A stretch of 64,000 bases of DNA from Trichostrongylus colubriformis (taxonomy: Eukaryota; Nematoda; Chromadorea; Rhabditida; Trichostrongylidae). Below, one piece after another: positions 1 through 11,887 of the stretch (position 1 is the stretch's first letter; every line of letters begins with the position of its first letter). Location of the stretch: positions 44,650,203 to 44,714,202 of the forward strand of contig OZ022257.1 in assembly GCA_963978905.1 (NCBI GenBank), in the 5' to 3' direction. A program made the position numbers and the translations under genes. The notes beneath the pieces are model-generated. The model was given only the letters and a program-made list of their open reading frames with translations. It did no database searches and had not been told where the DNA came from.

Positions 1-56
1 AATGCCAGTTTGTACGAATTCCAGACGTTATGCCGCAGTTATATATTGCAAAAGGA

Positions 57-707
57 GGCACTATTCAACTATCACTACCCCAGACACCGCGACTTGGTCA
101 AGAAATAATTTTCGCTGGAACTTCGACTACAGGATTATTCGGGGTGCTGACCACGAATATGACATCCGTTTTTGATGCTAGCGCCAATTTCGCGCAATTG
201 CACCAAGTTGGTGCAACAACTGTTCTTTACTAACTTTGTTTGAAATCGTCATCCAGGAGTTATTCAGGATGCTGGTCACGGATATGACATTGGTTTTAGC
301 GCGAGCGCCGTTTTAGCGCATTTCCAGATTGCGCGAGTCATGTTCGTTTACACAGTGCTTATGAGAGCGTCATCTTTCCGCTGTTGTCTTTTATTTGATA
401 CTATCCTACAGCCATCATTGCACACTCAGGTGTATATTTTCACCCAAGCTTCAAATAAGGAGAGGTTCTCCTCCTTCTTGAGGCTCACGTAAAACTTGCG
501 GGAAGAGTGTGGTACCCCTACTACATTAGCACTGTAATGGAACTTAACGACAACAACGCATGCAATCACACCAAATTGGCGTCAGCGCTCAAAACGGATG
601 TCATGTTCATGATCAGCACCCCAAGTAACCCGTCTGAGCAAGGTTTCAGCGATAATTATTTCTTGACCAACTCGCGGTATGCGGGGTAGTGATAGTTGAA
701 TAGTGCC
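57..707. repeat. Inverted-repeat element, GGCACTATTC family, copy 1
   Basis: Ends are GGCACTATTCAACTATCACT at 57 and its reverse complement ending at 707. Inside the ends, the phrase CGAATATGACATCCGTTTT recurs and is inverted near 600. The same family recurs at 2864-3149, 36815-37680 and 49689-49896. No transposase is seen, so it is a non-autonomous MITE-like element. It sits just 3' of MTAP. Confidence 0.8.
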
Positions 708-837
708 CAAACAGAAATGGCAGTTTGTGTGAAGGTTAGAAACGTATAATTCCTGCGAATTCCGCAGAACAGCAGCATCTTCGAGTTGATAAATCTAAAG
801 TTCAAGACTGCAAAGAGACTGAATATTGTCTACAAGG

Positions 838-3800
838 TCAACCGCAGGGTATACGGGTTATTCCTGGACGACCTTTTATTATGAATACCGTGGACACCTG
901 GGATATTGCCTAAACAATTCAAACATGATATAATACCTTAAGCCTAGCAATTTCATCCTTCCAATCTTCTTTGGCAATTCGTTTCACTGCTTCAATGAAT
1001 AAATTCTTTGCTTTGTAAGCGTTCTCCTTAAACGTTTTCATGACCAGTTCCATGGATACCTGAATCAACACGAAAAAATTGAAGATTTGAGAACTTTGAG
1101 TTCTATGTTCATTTTATTTCACCTGCTCGTCGTCTTTCCAGCAATCATAGTCTGTGACTAAGGCAGTTGTGGCGTAAGGAACACCCAGTTCTTTGGCAAG
1201 GACGCACTGAATTTCGATAGAAGGTTAATGGTACATTTATTGTAAGTTATGAAGTAAGGACCTCGGGCAACATGGTCATGTTGATGAGACTTGCTCCCCA
1301 TGAGCGGAAGATGCGACTTTCGGCTTTCGATGAGTATCTGGGTCCTTCTATGCAAATACCAAAGCCTTGATCGTGGAACTTCAGTTTGAGATCGGTAGCA
1401 GTAGCCATGAGAATCTGAATAAAGATAGATTTCTGGTAAAATTCATGGGTGTTTCAATAAAAATTAAACACGTAACTTTTCGTTCCCTAGGGTTCGTTAC
1501 GTGATTTTCATCAGAACATTAGCGCGCAACCTATCTCTAACAGAGCCATTTTCTTCTTCGACATTGTAACAAGACTTCATTCGACTTTTTGAACCGCATA
1601 CGTGTGCCATGTAAGAAGTCCAAGTGAAACCTTTCTCAGTTTTTCATTGTAAGCAGGATGCATCTGTATATGACAAACACCAGGTGCTTCTGGATTAGTC
1701 CCATCGAAGAATGTGCTTTTTCGTCCAGCTGTTCTAAAAAGAAGCGGTTGAAATCATTGGCTTTCTCAGGCGGCAGTGGACAGGATATTTGTTTTGAACA
1801 GCCTAATGGCTTAGGGTGTCAAGAGAATGATAAGTAGTAATCCTCGTGTCCGCAGCCTTCATATGAGCAGTTTTTCACAGTTTTTCAACTAAAATGCATT
1901 AGTTGAAGATAAAAATACGGTAGAAAAGAAGAAAAGTACCGGTCAAAGACGGAATCCGGAAAGACAAGTTCACCGGGTTTCACATTTTCTTGAAGTGACC
2001 CGCAGGCTATAGTTGCAATTATCACAGATGCTCCTGAAACGTACTATTTCGGTTTTTCTGTATCAGACGAATCACGAAACACAACATAGAAAACATCTTG
2101 TCGCCTGAACCGCCTTTCTTACGTTCCACCGTGAACGAGCTGATTTCGAATTCATTACGTGCCACTGGAGCGCACGGTTGTGAGAACAACACCAAATCTC
2201 ACCTAATGAGTGCATTCCCCATAGATTGGCCCGAAAGTTTACATCTGATGGCATGATGTTGTGTTTGCGACCATGGCGAGCAAGCAGAATGCATTCCACA
2301 TCTCCGATGGTTCCTAAAAAAGTGCCTTTTCCTCGCTCCCTCATACTGCACCTAGTAAATTGTTCATTCACTTGGATCAGGTACTTGTAACAGTAGAGCT
2401 GCGTTCACACGTCAGTCTAACTGCATTAGGGCAAATATCCCAAATCGCGGATAAACCCGGATAATCCAATCCCTCGAAAATCGCGGATACGCGCTTTTCT
2501 CGATTGATACGTCGATGTGTTCTCATAGAAACCGAAGGCTAAAGTGTTCATTTTTCAGGGACGGTAGTAACCTACCCGAAGCTGAATGTTAAGAACAATG
2601 GTTAAGTGTCATCGGCGCTGAGATTATAACGGTTGAAGCTGGCAGGTTACCACTACAGAAAGTGGCAACTTTTTTGTAGTGGACATAACATGCAATCGGG
2701 CCAGTGCCAAACCCTTACCCTCACGTTTCATAGTCAGCACTAGTGCCACTACACCATGTAGCACTAATGTGATTAACGTGAATCTCCCTCATTAGAGTAG
2801 GCAGCTTGTTGATCAAAGACAGTGATAGGGGCAATGTGGGTGATAAGGAATCTCAAAAAAATCGGCACTATTCCACTATCACTACCCCAGATACCGCGAG
2901 TTGGTCAAAAAAATAATTTTCGCTGAAACTTTGCCCAGGGAGGTTATTTGGGGTGCTGATCACGAATGTGACATCCGTTTTCGGTGTCTGCGCCAATTTG
3001 GTGCAATTGCACCAAATTGGCGCAAACACCAAAAACGGATGTCATATTTGTGATCAGCATCCCAAATAACCCTCCTGAGCAAAGTTTCAGCGAGAATTAT
3101 TTTTTCGACCAACTCGCGGTATCTGGGGTAGTGATAGTGGAATAGTGCCAAAAAATCATTCACTGAAAATATACGTGTCTGAACGGCCTAATGGCGAAAA
3201 CCCCCTCGAAGGAGCTCTCTAGAGCTGCGGCGGAGGCGGCCTCATCGGGGCAAGCCGCCCTTCTCACGGCAGCCCGCCTCCTACGGTCGACTTCACCGAG
3301 AAATGGCTGAAGTGTAGAGTAAGTAGAATGATACTTGTTGTATCGTATTGAAGCCGTATCGATCGAAGTGTGTGTGGTGCTTGACGTGCAAGCTTTAATG
3401 CTTTCATGGTGGAAACGTCTACCGGTTAGTATCAAAGATTGGAGTGAATGATGCAACCGAATTAACCCTAACACTGCCTTTAACTTGGGTCAACATGGGC
3501 AACATCCCAAATGTGATTGATTTGCCAAGAACATGTCACACTTCCCGACATCATTCCTACGCCACATCTTTGGAGTTTAGCCATATCATATTCTGGGATC
3601 TTGCCATATCGTGCCACCACGTACTGCCACGTGTCCCACTGCCTTCCACTCTCCCCATGCACACTCCCTTTCTCCTCTGTGCTCGGCCTCTCTCTTCTCC
3701 ATACCTCTACAGGGTTTCACGTTTTCCATGTGGCAATCTTAACAAGAGCTACCGAAAACCACTTTTAACCACTTGTTCACTGCTAGTTCAAAAGCTACTG

Positions 3801-4935
3801 GGAGGAAGGTAGAGGGATGGAAATGTATGAATGCAGAGACGCAGACCACTACAGACACCGCCAGCAAGGGGGTGACGGTTGGGACACACGAATCTAGGCC
3901 GTGACTACCTGGAACTTCTTGCTGGCGTTAACTAAACGCGTCTGCGTCTCTGCATCACTTCATATCTCGTCGCTCGTGGTTTAGTCTGCGAATAATGGTT
4001 TCTTTAGGCTGCGTTCATACCAAACTGAATGAGAGTTTTGGCGCATCGGCGCATCCGCGATTTTTGGCGTAGCCACGTCACTCTGTCGAACGCGGCGCGT
4101 GCCAACTTGCGGTAGATTTCTTTTTCTCCTCTTTCCATTACATGATTTTCCATATCTTACCGAAAGTCGATATCTTTCATGGCAAATATCCAAAATCGCG
4201 GATGCGCCAATACTTCCATTTTCCAATCGATACGTATCTTATCCTTCACGCGGATGCGCCAATACTCTCATTTTCTAGATCGATACGTACCTCATACATG
4301 ACGCAAATGTGCCAACACTCCTATTCAATTTGGTATGAACGCAGCCCTACGGCCGCGGTCATACTTTGCGTTGTCTGTGGCAGGGCGTGGCCGCGTATCT
4401 TGCGTCTCCACACTGCCTCGTTGCCTGCGTCATCTGTGCACCTCCCCCGTGCCACTCTCTCTCGCTGCCTGTGAGAGAGAGTGGCACGGAGGAGGTGCAG
4501 AGATGACGCAGGCAGCAAGGCAGTGTGGAGACGCAAGATACGTGGCCACGCCCTGCCACAGACAACGCAAAGTATGACCGCGGCCTACCCACCACTATGT
4601 TGAAGTGACTTCATGGTAACTTTTAGCTCTCTTTAATTTATTCGGTGCTATCGCAGTGAGTGGGCGTGGGGGGCAGTGGAATTTAAATTGGCTCTATTAC
4701 TTCAAATGGCTGTTTAAACTTCTGATGTGGTTGTTGACAAACTATGCGTTTGAAACGAAACTTCTGCTCTTGATCGCATATTCAGTAGGAATATCCCAAC
4801 AAAAAAACGCTTACCTACAATGTATTTATCGCTGGGTTTACCATACGGAGTATCCATCTCCACTTCTTTTGCGTTGTGCAGAATTTGCGGATCCTCCAAA
4901 CCAGATCCACCCATGATCCCAATTTTGATTGGCAT
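838..4935 (-). CDS. MTAP: S-methyl-5'-thioadenosine phosphorylase, 8 exons, 286 aa
   Basis: Cleaves methylthioadenosine with phosphate to adenine and methylthioribose-1-phosphate in the cytosolic methionine salvage pathway. I assembled exons (gene order) 4935-4815, 2313-2203, 2033-1940, 1733-1631, 1414-1262, 1206-1123, 1059-937 and 909-838; all use GT-AG sites and join in phase to 861 nt including the stop. Visible family signatures are the N-terminal phosphate loop [11 protein letters not shown] (residue 6 on), RHGRKH at 53-58, TIACGSL at 85-91, [18 protein letters not shown] ending at 194 and TDYDCW at 212-217, whose two Asp residues bind the adenine base in this family. Length matches the usual 280-285 aa. 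The start is the first Met followed directly by the conserved strand. Intron 1 (2.5 kb) is swollen by three inverted-repeat elements. The last exon (23 aa plus stop) is the least conserved part and the least certain. A PNP annotation is less likely because of the NMTMLPE/TDYDCW pattern. Confidence 0.93.
2815..2862. repeat. Fragment of the GGCAGTGATAGGG family
   Basis: CAGTGATAGGGGCAATGTGG and the following bases match one end of the elements at 46911-47417 and 12378-12850. It abuts the palindrome at 2864, and related GC-rich sequence resumes at 3182-3290, suggesting that the palindrome inserted into this element. Confidence 0.5.
2864..3149. repeat. Near-perfect palindromic copy of the GGCACTATTC family in MTAP intron 1
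   Basis: The two halves (about 143 bp each) are almost exact reverse complements with the centre near 3006 and essentially no spacer. It is shorter than copy 1 and looks like a fold-back derivative of one end. It would form a long hairpin in the MTAP pre-mRNA. Confidence 0.88.
4007..4346. repeat. TIR element, GGCTGCGTTCATACC family
   Basis: Starts GGCTGCGTTCATACCAAACT and ends with its reverse complement at 4346. Inside are several copies of a short phrase like CGCATCCGCGATTTT in both orientations. Related degenerate copies are at about 2395-2520 and 15240-15540. It directly abuts the next element, separated only by that element's target-site triplet. No coding capacity. Confidence 0.8.
4351..4585. 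repeat. Fold-back element, GGCCGCGGTCATACT family, with TAC target duplication
   Basis: Arms of about 113 bp match with only a few mismatches around a short loop near 4467. Both ends read GGCCGCGGTCATACT inward and are flanked by TAC (4348-4350 and 4586-4588). Other copies are flanked by TTA and TAT triplets, so the family makes 3-bp target duplications, as PIF/Harbinger elements do. Confidence 0.88.
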
Positions 4936-5339
4936 TTCGTGGCTGTGTTTTTTTTTTTGCGAGTAGCTATAGACACCTGGCAATGCTGCAAAATGAACAA
5001 CACGTACAGAATTGGGAAACACATATATTAGATATGAAACGAGATCAATTAGTGATATTTTACACGTATTATGTTGATAGGCGGGAGAAAACACGATTTA
5101 AAAGTGTCGTGGAAGATCAGAAACAGTTATTTGGTGTGAAGAGAAGAGCAGAGAACAATTGATTTTTCGTTTGATACTCCGAACAATGCTATACCATCAT
5201 CCCGTCGGCTCTTTCGAATGCCGTCGTTTTGTTCCCACGTATATTACGTTCCTGACATTTAATAGTTATTCCACTCTTGTTTAAAGCTGTGAAGAACTCC
5301 CGCTTATTAAATAGTTTTTAATGTCCTCGCCTCCCTCCA

Positions 5340-5519
5340 GCAGGCTGACAGGCTGGTGTCAACCCTGCTGCGATGCCGGCGGCAGGACGTGGCTGCGTAT
5401 GTCTGCTTCTCCCCACCCTGCCTCGTTGCGTTGGTCATCTCTGCAGCTCCTCTGTGTCACTCTCCCTCGCTGCCTGAGAACGCAGCCACGCCCTGCCTGC
5501 AGTGAGTATGACCGCAGCC
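5340..5519. repeat. Degenerate copy of the GGCCGCGGTCATACT family
   Basis: Internal sequence matches 4351-4585 and 58564-58737 (GCAGGACGTGGCTGCGTATG and the TCTCTGCAGCTCC block) and it ends GTATGACCGCAGCC. The left end is eroded. The long open frame across it is not a gene. Confidence 0.65.
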
Positions 5520-5559
5520 TTATGTTGTTTATGCAAAGTGTGTGCCATATTCTCTTTCA

Positions 5560-6560
5560 GAAGGTCAAACTACCTCTTGGGACAAATTTGAGCGAGTTTC
5601 GTGATCAGCCCCATTTTGGTGTCGGCTATCATGGCTCAGGCGCTAGGCGCTTTCGCACCAAACAAATGTCATATTCGTGTTTTAATGTACAGGCCAAACT
5701 ACCCCTGGGTAGAAGTTTGCAGCCAAATCGCAAGGTTCTCCAAAAATAACCACTTCGACCGCATCGGTTGAAGGGGTGGTGGGATTGCTTCGGGTAATTA
5801 GTGCCAGAACCCTTTCTCCTCCCCAGTGATGCTTACGAGGATGGTCCTCCAACTCATAACACGCTTTTTGAAAGCTGTTTCTTGCATGTATGGGGTGCGT
5901 ACAAGAATCATATAACTGATGTGTCCATTTTTGCTGAGCGGCCCTACGAATCCCAAAAACGGGGTTGATGGCTCGATCCCTTTTGCGGGATGAGGACAAA
6001 TTTTTGCAAAATTTAGATTTTCAGTTTTTGGGCTCGTAAACATTTGAATATGAGGATTAAGTGCAGTTATCACATTTAAAACCCCGGACTGCCCTCTACT
6101 GCCAGTTTTCAGCAAGTTTGACAGTCCAATTTTGTGACCTTTTGGCGCTCATAACGCACGACTTCGAACGAGGCGTTTTTGCGTGAAACGGATTTAATAA
6201 TCGTGTTCAGGAGGTCGAACTACCCAGGGGTAAGTTTCCAGCCCAATCGAAGTTTTGACCCAAATTCGAAAATTTGAGCTGGGCATTGGTATACCTTCGA
6301 CGGCACGTTGAACGAAGGAGACGACGGTATCACTTGTCAAGAAATCCTGATTATTTCTCTTGCTTGATGCTTGGTTGGTAAAGTTTTAACGATAGGCATT
6401 CATGCCGTGCATATTCCACTGATTTTTTGCGATTTTGTTAGTTACTCACTTCTACAAATAGAAAGGGCACCATGTATCCATGATCGTCTTTTTCGAAGCT
6501 AGAGTCTGAATTTGGAATCGGCTAGAAATGTGTAGTTTGACTCCTTGAACACGAATAAGG
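5560..6560. repeat. Cluster of GGAGGTCAAACTACC-type repeats
   Basis: Related blocks begin near 5560, 5690, 6205 and (reversed) 6520. Each has the phrase (G)GTCAAACTACC followed by a short conserved stretch ending near GCAGCC. The single copy at 18630-18860 shows the same block, including a GTTCGAATCTTGG-like stretch. Probably remnants of one non-autonomous transposon. Confidence 0.5.
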
Positions 6561-8631
6561 CACTCATTTTGCGCGAAATCGCGAATTTCGAGCGCTACGG
6601 GCCCTTATGTATCCAAAAAAGTCAGGTCACCAAATCCACTGAAAATTCGTAAACAGAGTCATTTTAGCATGCTGTCAGCGAAAATTATAGTTATTTAGCA
6701 TAAACAGACATATCTGAAGATGAAAAAGTGAAGGCATAAACAAATGCAAAACTTCGGCAAGGTCGCGACCCGAACCACCTACCCATGCCTTTCCACCGTT
6801 TGAGAGTCCACCGTCGTATACAGTAGGTCATCCGACATCTGCACCATACCTACATCGGGGAACCGTTGTGGAACTGCTGCACATTTTTAGTACAAAGTGG
6901 AGGTGAGATCTTCTTTTTTTCCCGTATTTGTCTTTGTTTTGGATGTGAAATAGAAGAACACCATTGGATCTGCACATGGTCAACGTTACAAGGAGCATGC
7001 GTTACAATGAGCGGGTTAAAATTGCCTTTTTGGAAAAATTTTTGTTACTCTTTTTCTGGCATTTGTAGGGAAGCTCAGCAAAAATGGAAGTTAGTTGTAT
7101 GTTTCATGTAGGTACCCCCATATAATGGAAACAACAGTTTACCAAAAGCGCGTCGTGACCAGAAAGACCTCCCTTGTTAGGCAAAAATGCATGTTTGAGC
7201 GCAAATATTGACTTCTTGGAGATGATTAAGTGGAAACTTTTTATGAAATGCCCTTCTTCATCACGACAGCACCCCATTCTACCCTGTTTAATGTACATAT
7301 TTGAGTACTATTTTTGGAGTGCACCTACAGTACCAGCCCATAGCGTTTTGAGTGGAAAGAGTCGGTACTGTGGAAGTCCTTGCAAACTGGCTGCGGCGAC
7401 TCGCGCTGACGGAGCCGCGAGTGCGACGCCGTAATGAAATCCTGACCTAACAATGTGCACCCAATTGTACCTGGCGAAACTACGATTTTGGAAATCGTAA
7501 AATTGCATGTATCATCTCGCGTACTCTTAGCAAAGCGTGCTATTTCTCGTCCACAGCTCTTAAGTGAAAATACGCACAGCGACATGCAATTTTGCAAATT
7601 TTTTTTGCCATGCAAATTGGCTGGCTCTAAACTTTTATAATTTCAATAGAGATTTACTACTTCAGCGAGAATAGACGACAAACAAAATGATAAAAGAGTA
7701 CTGACGTGATACAACGTGGAAAATCGCTTGTGTGATCCCAAATTCGATTCTGCAAGTAGTGCTATTTCCGGAAAGCTGCTTCAGTCAATTGCATTACTCC
7801 GTTTAGATCCGAGGAAAGTTTATGGCTAATCAATAGGAGTCTATTGGAAATACTATACTTGAGAGAAAAAATCTATAGTGTCACGCAACATCGGGTGATA
7901 CCGTTGACCAATGATAAGCGGCTGCGCGAATTATATCATGTGAACGGCAAGGGTATACAAGTGGTGATTGCCGAAACGTTATTATGCGGCAACATGAGAA
8001 GTCCACTAGATGTTTATAGAACATTCGCGCATTATTTTGATTTTTTCGCTAGTGCTAATGAAGCTTACTTACGCATCATCTTGCACACCATAAACATTTT
8101 TTCCCAGGTGGCCTGACTACTGATTCAGCTCACAGTCTAGCACCCTAACTGTATTACTAAGTAAGGATGGACAGCGAGTGAGTCACTTGGTGTGTAGACG
8201 AAAGCACAAAAACCAATTCAGGGTGCGCGCGAATCTTTAATCGATTCCAAGATGTCCGTTATCCAAAATCTTGATGTACGACCTGCCGCATTAACCGTAA
8301 ACTACCAATATTTCCATGTCGACGTTACTGCCGATTCGTATGACATTTTCAATCCCCTCTGTCGTTACTATAGCAATATTTTTCATACTGGACTCTATAC
8401 CCCGGGTCTAAATGGATGGGTAATCAATTACCCATAATAAACCGTGAAAAAAAGTGGCGTAGAAGCTTTGGTGGACCATACATGTATACATATAATATCT
8501 GCGAGAGATTATCGACACATCAGTCATATAAAGGCATATTAGTATTCACAGTTCAATAGCTCCTCCCAAGTACCCATAGCAAATGTAATATCTGGAGAAT
8601 ACAAGTGGCTCGTTCATAGTTGTAGAAACAG

Positions 8632-8844
8632 TGGAATTGTGTGAAAAGGATAAGGTACACACTGAATAGGAGGATCGTGGGAAAGCGAAATCTTGAAATT
8701 CGTGGAGTAGAAGAACGCTCAGGAAGATTCGACGCGTATCGGTCTTCCATTAACTCGGCGACTCCACTGATTGATACGTATCCGATCATTCTCTACGACG
8801 ATTCTATTAGTTTCACAAATTCTGCAGCTACGAATGCGGCTTAG
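8632..8844 (+). CDS. Possible orphan 3' exon (70 codons), unidentified
   Basis: An AG acceptor (GTAGAAACAG) is followed by 70 open codons and a TAG at 8844. The peptide begins WNCVKRIRYTLNRRIVGKR, then polar sequence with SSINSATPLIDTYPIILYDD. A basic juxtamembrane start and polar tail is what the last exon of a seven-transmembrane receptor can look like, but I see no transmembrane exons joined to it. Two other plus-strand open frames lie upstream (7844-8116, 90 codons; 8252-8437, 61 codons, ending in YTPGLNGWVINYP) without clear splice links. The opposite strand is also open, which lowers confidence. Confidence 0.2.
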   Translation, partial: WNCVKRIRYTLNRRIVGKRNLEIRGVEERSGRFDAYRSSINSATPLIDTYPIILYDDSISFTNSAATNAA

Positions 8845-9401
8845 CATAAAAAAAAACAGGTTGGAGAAAAAGAGGGGGTGCGACGCATGAAAGTGTCATA
8901 TCATTCACCATTGATAACTACCTCCATAATTACCTTATCTTATCAAAATTAAGTAGAGAGACATTTGCCAGAGAATGATGCAAACAAATCAAAATGTGCA
9001 CACTAAAAGCCATTCTTTCAAGCTATTCGCTGTATCTCTGGCACTACTACCTCGAACTCGACCAGTTCTATTCTAGCAATGCACTTCTATGTTTACTTTC
9101 ATTCACTGTCATCTTTCAGGGCGTTCGATCACACCCTGTCCCCGTTTTCTATGATCTTAGCTTAGTGGCCATAGAAAGCGTGGGAAAAAAAAAGTGACAG
9201 ACTCACAGGGCAGCACATCGTAAAATCGCTTATCTTGCACACTTTGTTGGTTGGACCGATTTCAGTTGCTTTCGAAAAATGGAAAGAAATTACTACCTAT
9301 CGTAGCAAATGCCTACCCACTGCAACTGACTCTTACAACCTCTTTTCTTGCCAAGTATTAAATATCTTCACAACATCATACATATATACAAGACATATAA
9401 T

Positions 9402-10080
9402 ATTAGGCTGATCGGAAAGTTTTGATAGGGTTGAGGTTTTTTCTATTACTCGCAATAATGCAGGCTAATCAACAATATAATAACCATCGTTAGTTATAAC
9501 ATTGTCCCACCTAAAGAACAGGTCAGCGATTTTCTTCTCCCAGAATTGGGAGGATTAGGAGTCAAAAAAGTCACCGACCACATGTTCAAGGTGACGAATT
9601 TTTTTTTGCTAGGAAAGCCTCAAGGGGCCGGGACAAGTGGTAATCTGAGGGGGCAGTATCAGGTGAATAGGGTGCATGTGGAACAGTGTCCTACCTAGCT
9701 CCTCGAATTTTGCACAGGTTTCTTTACCTATGTGAGGGACCCGTGCAAAATTGGAAGAGCTAGGTTGGGACAAGGTTCCACATCCGTCCTATTCCCCTGA
9801 TATTGCCCCTTCAGATTACCGCTTGTTCCGGCCCCTAAGGCTTTCCTAGCAATAAAAAGAATTCGTCAACTATGACCACCTTGGACAAGTGGTCGGTGAC
9901 TTCTTTGACCCTAATCCTCCTAATTCTGGGAGAAGAGAACCGCTGACCTGCCCGTTGGGTGGGACAATGTTATAACTAACGATGGTTATTATATTGTTGA
10001 TTAGCCTGCATTACTCGCTGAGTTGTAAAATAAAATAGAAAAAATCTCAACCCTATCAAAACTTTTCGATCAACCTAATA
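9402..10080. mobile_element. Fold-back mariner-derived element
   Basis: Ends are TTAGGCTGATCGGAAAGTTT (9403 on) and its near reverse complement ending at the CCTAATA at 10080, TA target. Each arm is about 330 bp and both carry the same mariner transposase C-terminal sequence (decayed, around the HPSYSPDIAPSDYRLFRPL-like motif in the right arm). The centre is near 9735. Only the end of the parent transposase is present, twice, head to head. Frameshifts make it non-coding. Confidence 0.85.
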
Positions 10081-10699
10081 TTAGCTTATAAAATCATACA
10101 TATATACATGATTTACTGAAAGTTATCGGCACGATACTCATGTGTATAAAGGCATGTTTGTTCCATAATCGGCAACCTGTTCCCCCTCCCTCTCCCTCAC
10201 TGGGATAACTTGTTTCTTCTGGTGCATCGCCAAAGCTGGTCAATGCTCTGAAAATTACCTTTCCTCGTGGGTCCTCCATGGTTTCCATGAATTCTTAGGA
10301 AGAGTGCACCCGATCGTTTCGAGATCCGGCGATACGGCCTGATTCCACACCCTTCGATAAACTCTATACCATCGCTATCGTAGTGTAAAACATAAGAGCA
10401 AAAAAAAAAGTTGATATTACACTTAGCTGGTATCACCATAACCCATTTTCGTCGCTGTACTGTGATAAAGAAGGGAGGGAGCACTAGGAGTGTTGTTGAA
10501 CGATGTACATTACACCCCCTTGTTAACATTTTTTTACCTGAATTGCACCGCATGGCCTCTTGTTGAATTGGACAGTGGCTTATCTTGTAGAAGTAATGAA
10601 AAATCTTTTCAAGAGCCTATCGTCTGCATCGGATTCTTCTTTTCTAAACAGAGGTGCAATCTGCACTATCTGGCTCTCAGCCGCTCTTCGCAACATCCC

Positions 10700-11104
10700 T
10701 CAATTTTATTTGCTTCTTTGATAGTACAGAGACGTTGATCTTGGTACATCGATCTGTAAAGCCCTTCCCCTTCCATATAAACACCCAAATCCAGATGGCG
10801 CGGTATATTCTTTTAGGAGAGTCTCTGTAGTAAAGGTCGTGCCGCCTCGAGATTGAGTACAGTACCGAACACCGAATAGATCATGTTTATTATCATAGAA
10901 TATATACATAGTACTGACTTCACCATGGGATCGGTATGGTCGCAGGGCTGCCGAGAAGATACGGTCGGTCTCGGGGAAGGTGTTGCACCCCGGAGGCGAT
11001 ATACGTGGACGGAGAACGTCGACTGGCGTGAGGACGGAGTGCGGGTCGTGTCTAGACGAAAACAGCGGAGTCCGGAGAAGTACGCCCAATGAGCATGCGC
11101 TAAC
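10700..11104. other. Unassigned open minus-strand stretch beside the TIR element
   Basis: A 191-codon minus-strand ORF (11281-10706) runs from inside the repeat through this block. It contains no motif I recognise, is Arg/Ser-rich and overlaps the transposon end, so it is probably not a gene. 12-bp-scale phrases such as GACGTTGATC have no counterpart elsewhere in the window. Confidence 0.3.
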
Positions 11105-11529
11105 TATAAAGTAATCGTCCACGGGAAAATGAGATTTTCTTTTTCCCGTATACCTATGTAGTATTTGCCGAATAAGGGCCGCATGCAGAGTTTCACGCGA
11201 AAAAGTGAGAATTTGGCTCAGATGAGGCTTCCCTAAATTCTCAGCTGGGTGGGACCTTCGAGCAAGTGCCCAACCCGTCATTTGCCACGGTCAGAGACGC
11301 ATTGTAGGAATAGAAAGGTACGTGAACAACTTCACTCCCCGTTCCCAACCTCGGCGGACGACGGGAACGGGCTTTTGCTGGGAGGCCCCGCTCACCCTGC
11401 CGAGAATGGGGGGGAGCTGTATCTCGGCCGAATTCCCACTTTTTCGTGTGAAACTTTGTATGCGGCTCCTATTAGGCAAATACAACATATATTATGTGGG
11501 TAACATGTTTCCGTGGACGATTCCTTTAA
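11105..11529. repeat. TIR element, TCGTCCACGGAAAATGAG family, copy 1
   Basis: Begins AATCGTCCACGGGAAAATGA and ends with the reverse complement (CGTGGACGATTCCTTTAA). The subterminal block with GCATGCA(A/G)AGTTTCACGCG also appears inverted near the right end. The second copy is at 50792-51200. Several ORFs of 65-84 codons overlap it on both strands and are artefacts of the symmetry. Confidence 0.8.
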
Positions 11530-11887
11530 GTATGCGGCGTTGGATGAGTCATCATACTGAATTTTAGCACTCGCCTCTCTCTCCCTTAGCAATCCTATGT
11601 TGTGGAAGTGCTCTCAAACGTGAAATATTGTTAGCTGACAGTCAAACTACGGAATAAGTAAGGGGATTTGTTATACTAAATCTACTGTTATCTGACGCAC
11701 TCTACACAACTTGATTAAGCTTGCTGCAACTCAGGAAGCCTAACTAACAAACCAGAAAGAAATGAGGGAAGGAGCAGTGGTTAGGGAGTCGAGGACAGTG
11801 GTGCCGTGTCGGTATAACACTCAACTAGAACATCAATCTTATAACTGCAGAATATTTTGTCCGATTGAATCCAAGTCCCACTTATAC

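Larger units (their letters stand above)
4936..9400. other. Intergenic region 5' of MTAP, no secure gene
   Basis: Apart from the degenerate fold-back at 5340-5519, the stretch 5560-6560 carries several copies of a diverged repeat built around GGAGGTCAAACTACC and AAGTTTGCAGCC, in both orientations, also found at 18630-18860. 6600-7650 shows no recognisable gene. 7844-8844 holds three weak plus-strand open frames, described separately. No promoter could be identified for MTAP. Confidence 0.5.

Noticed and set aside
10706..11281. 191-codon minus-strand ORF
   Set aside because: Half of it lies in the TIR element 11105-11529; no motif, splice signals or second-copy support.
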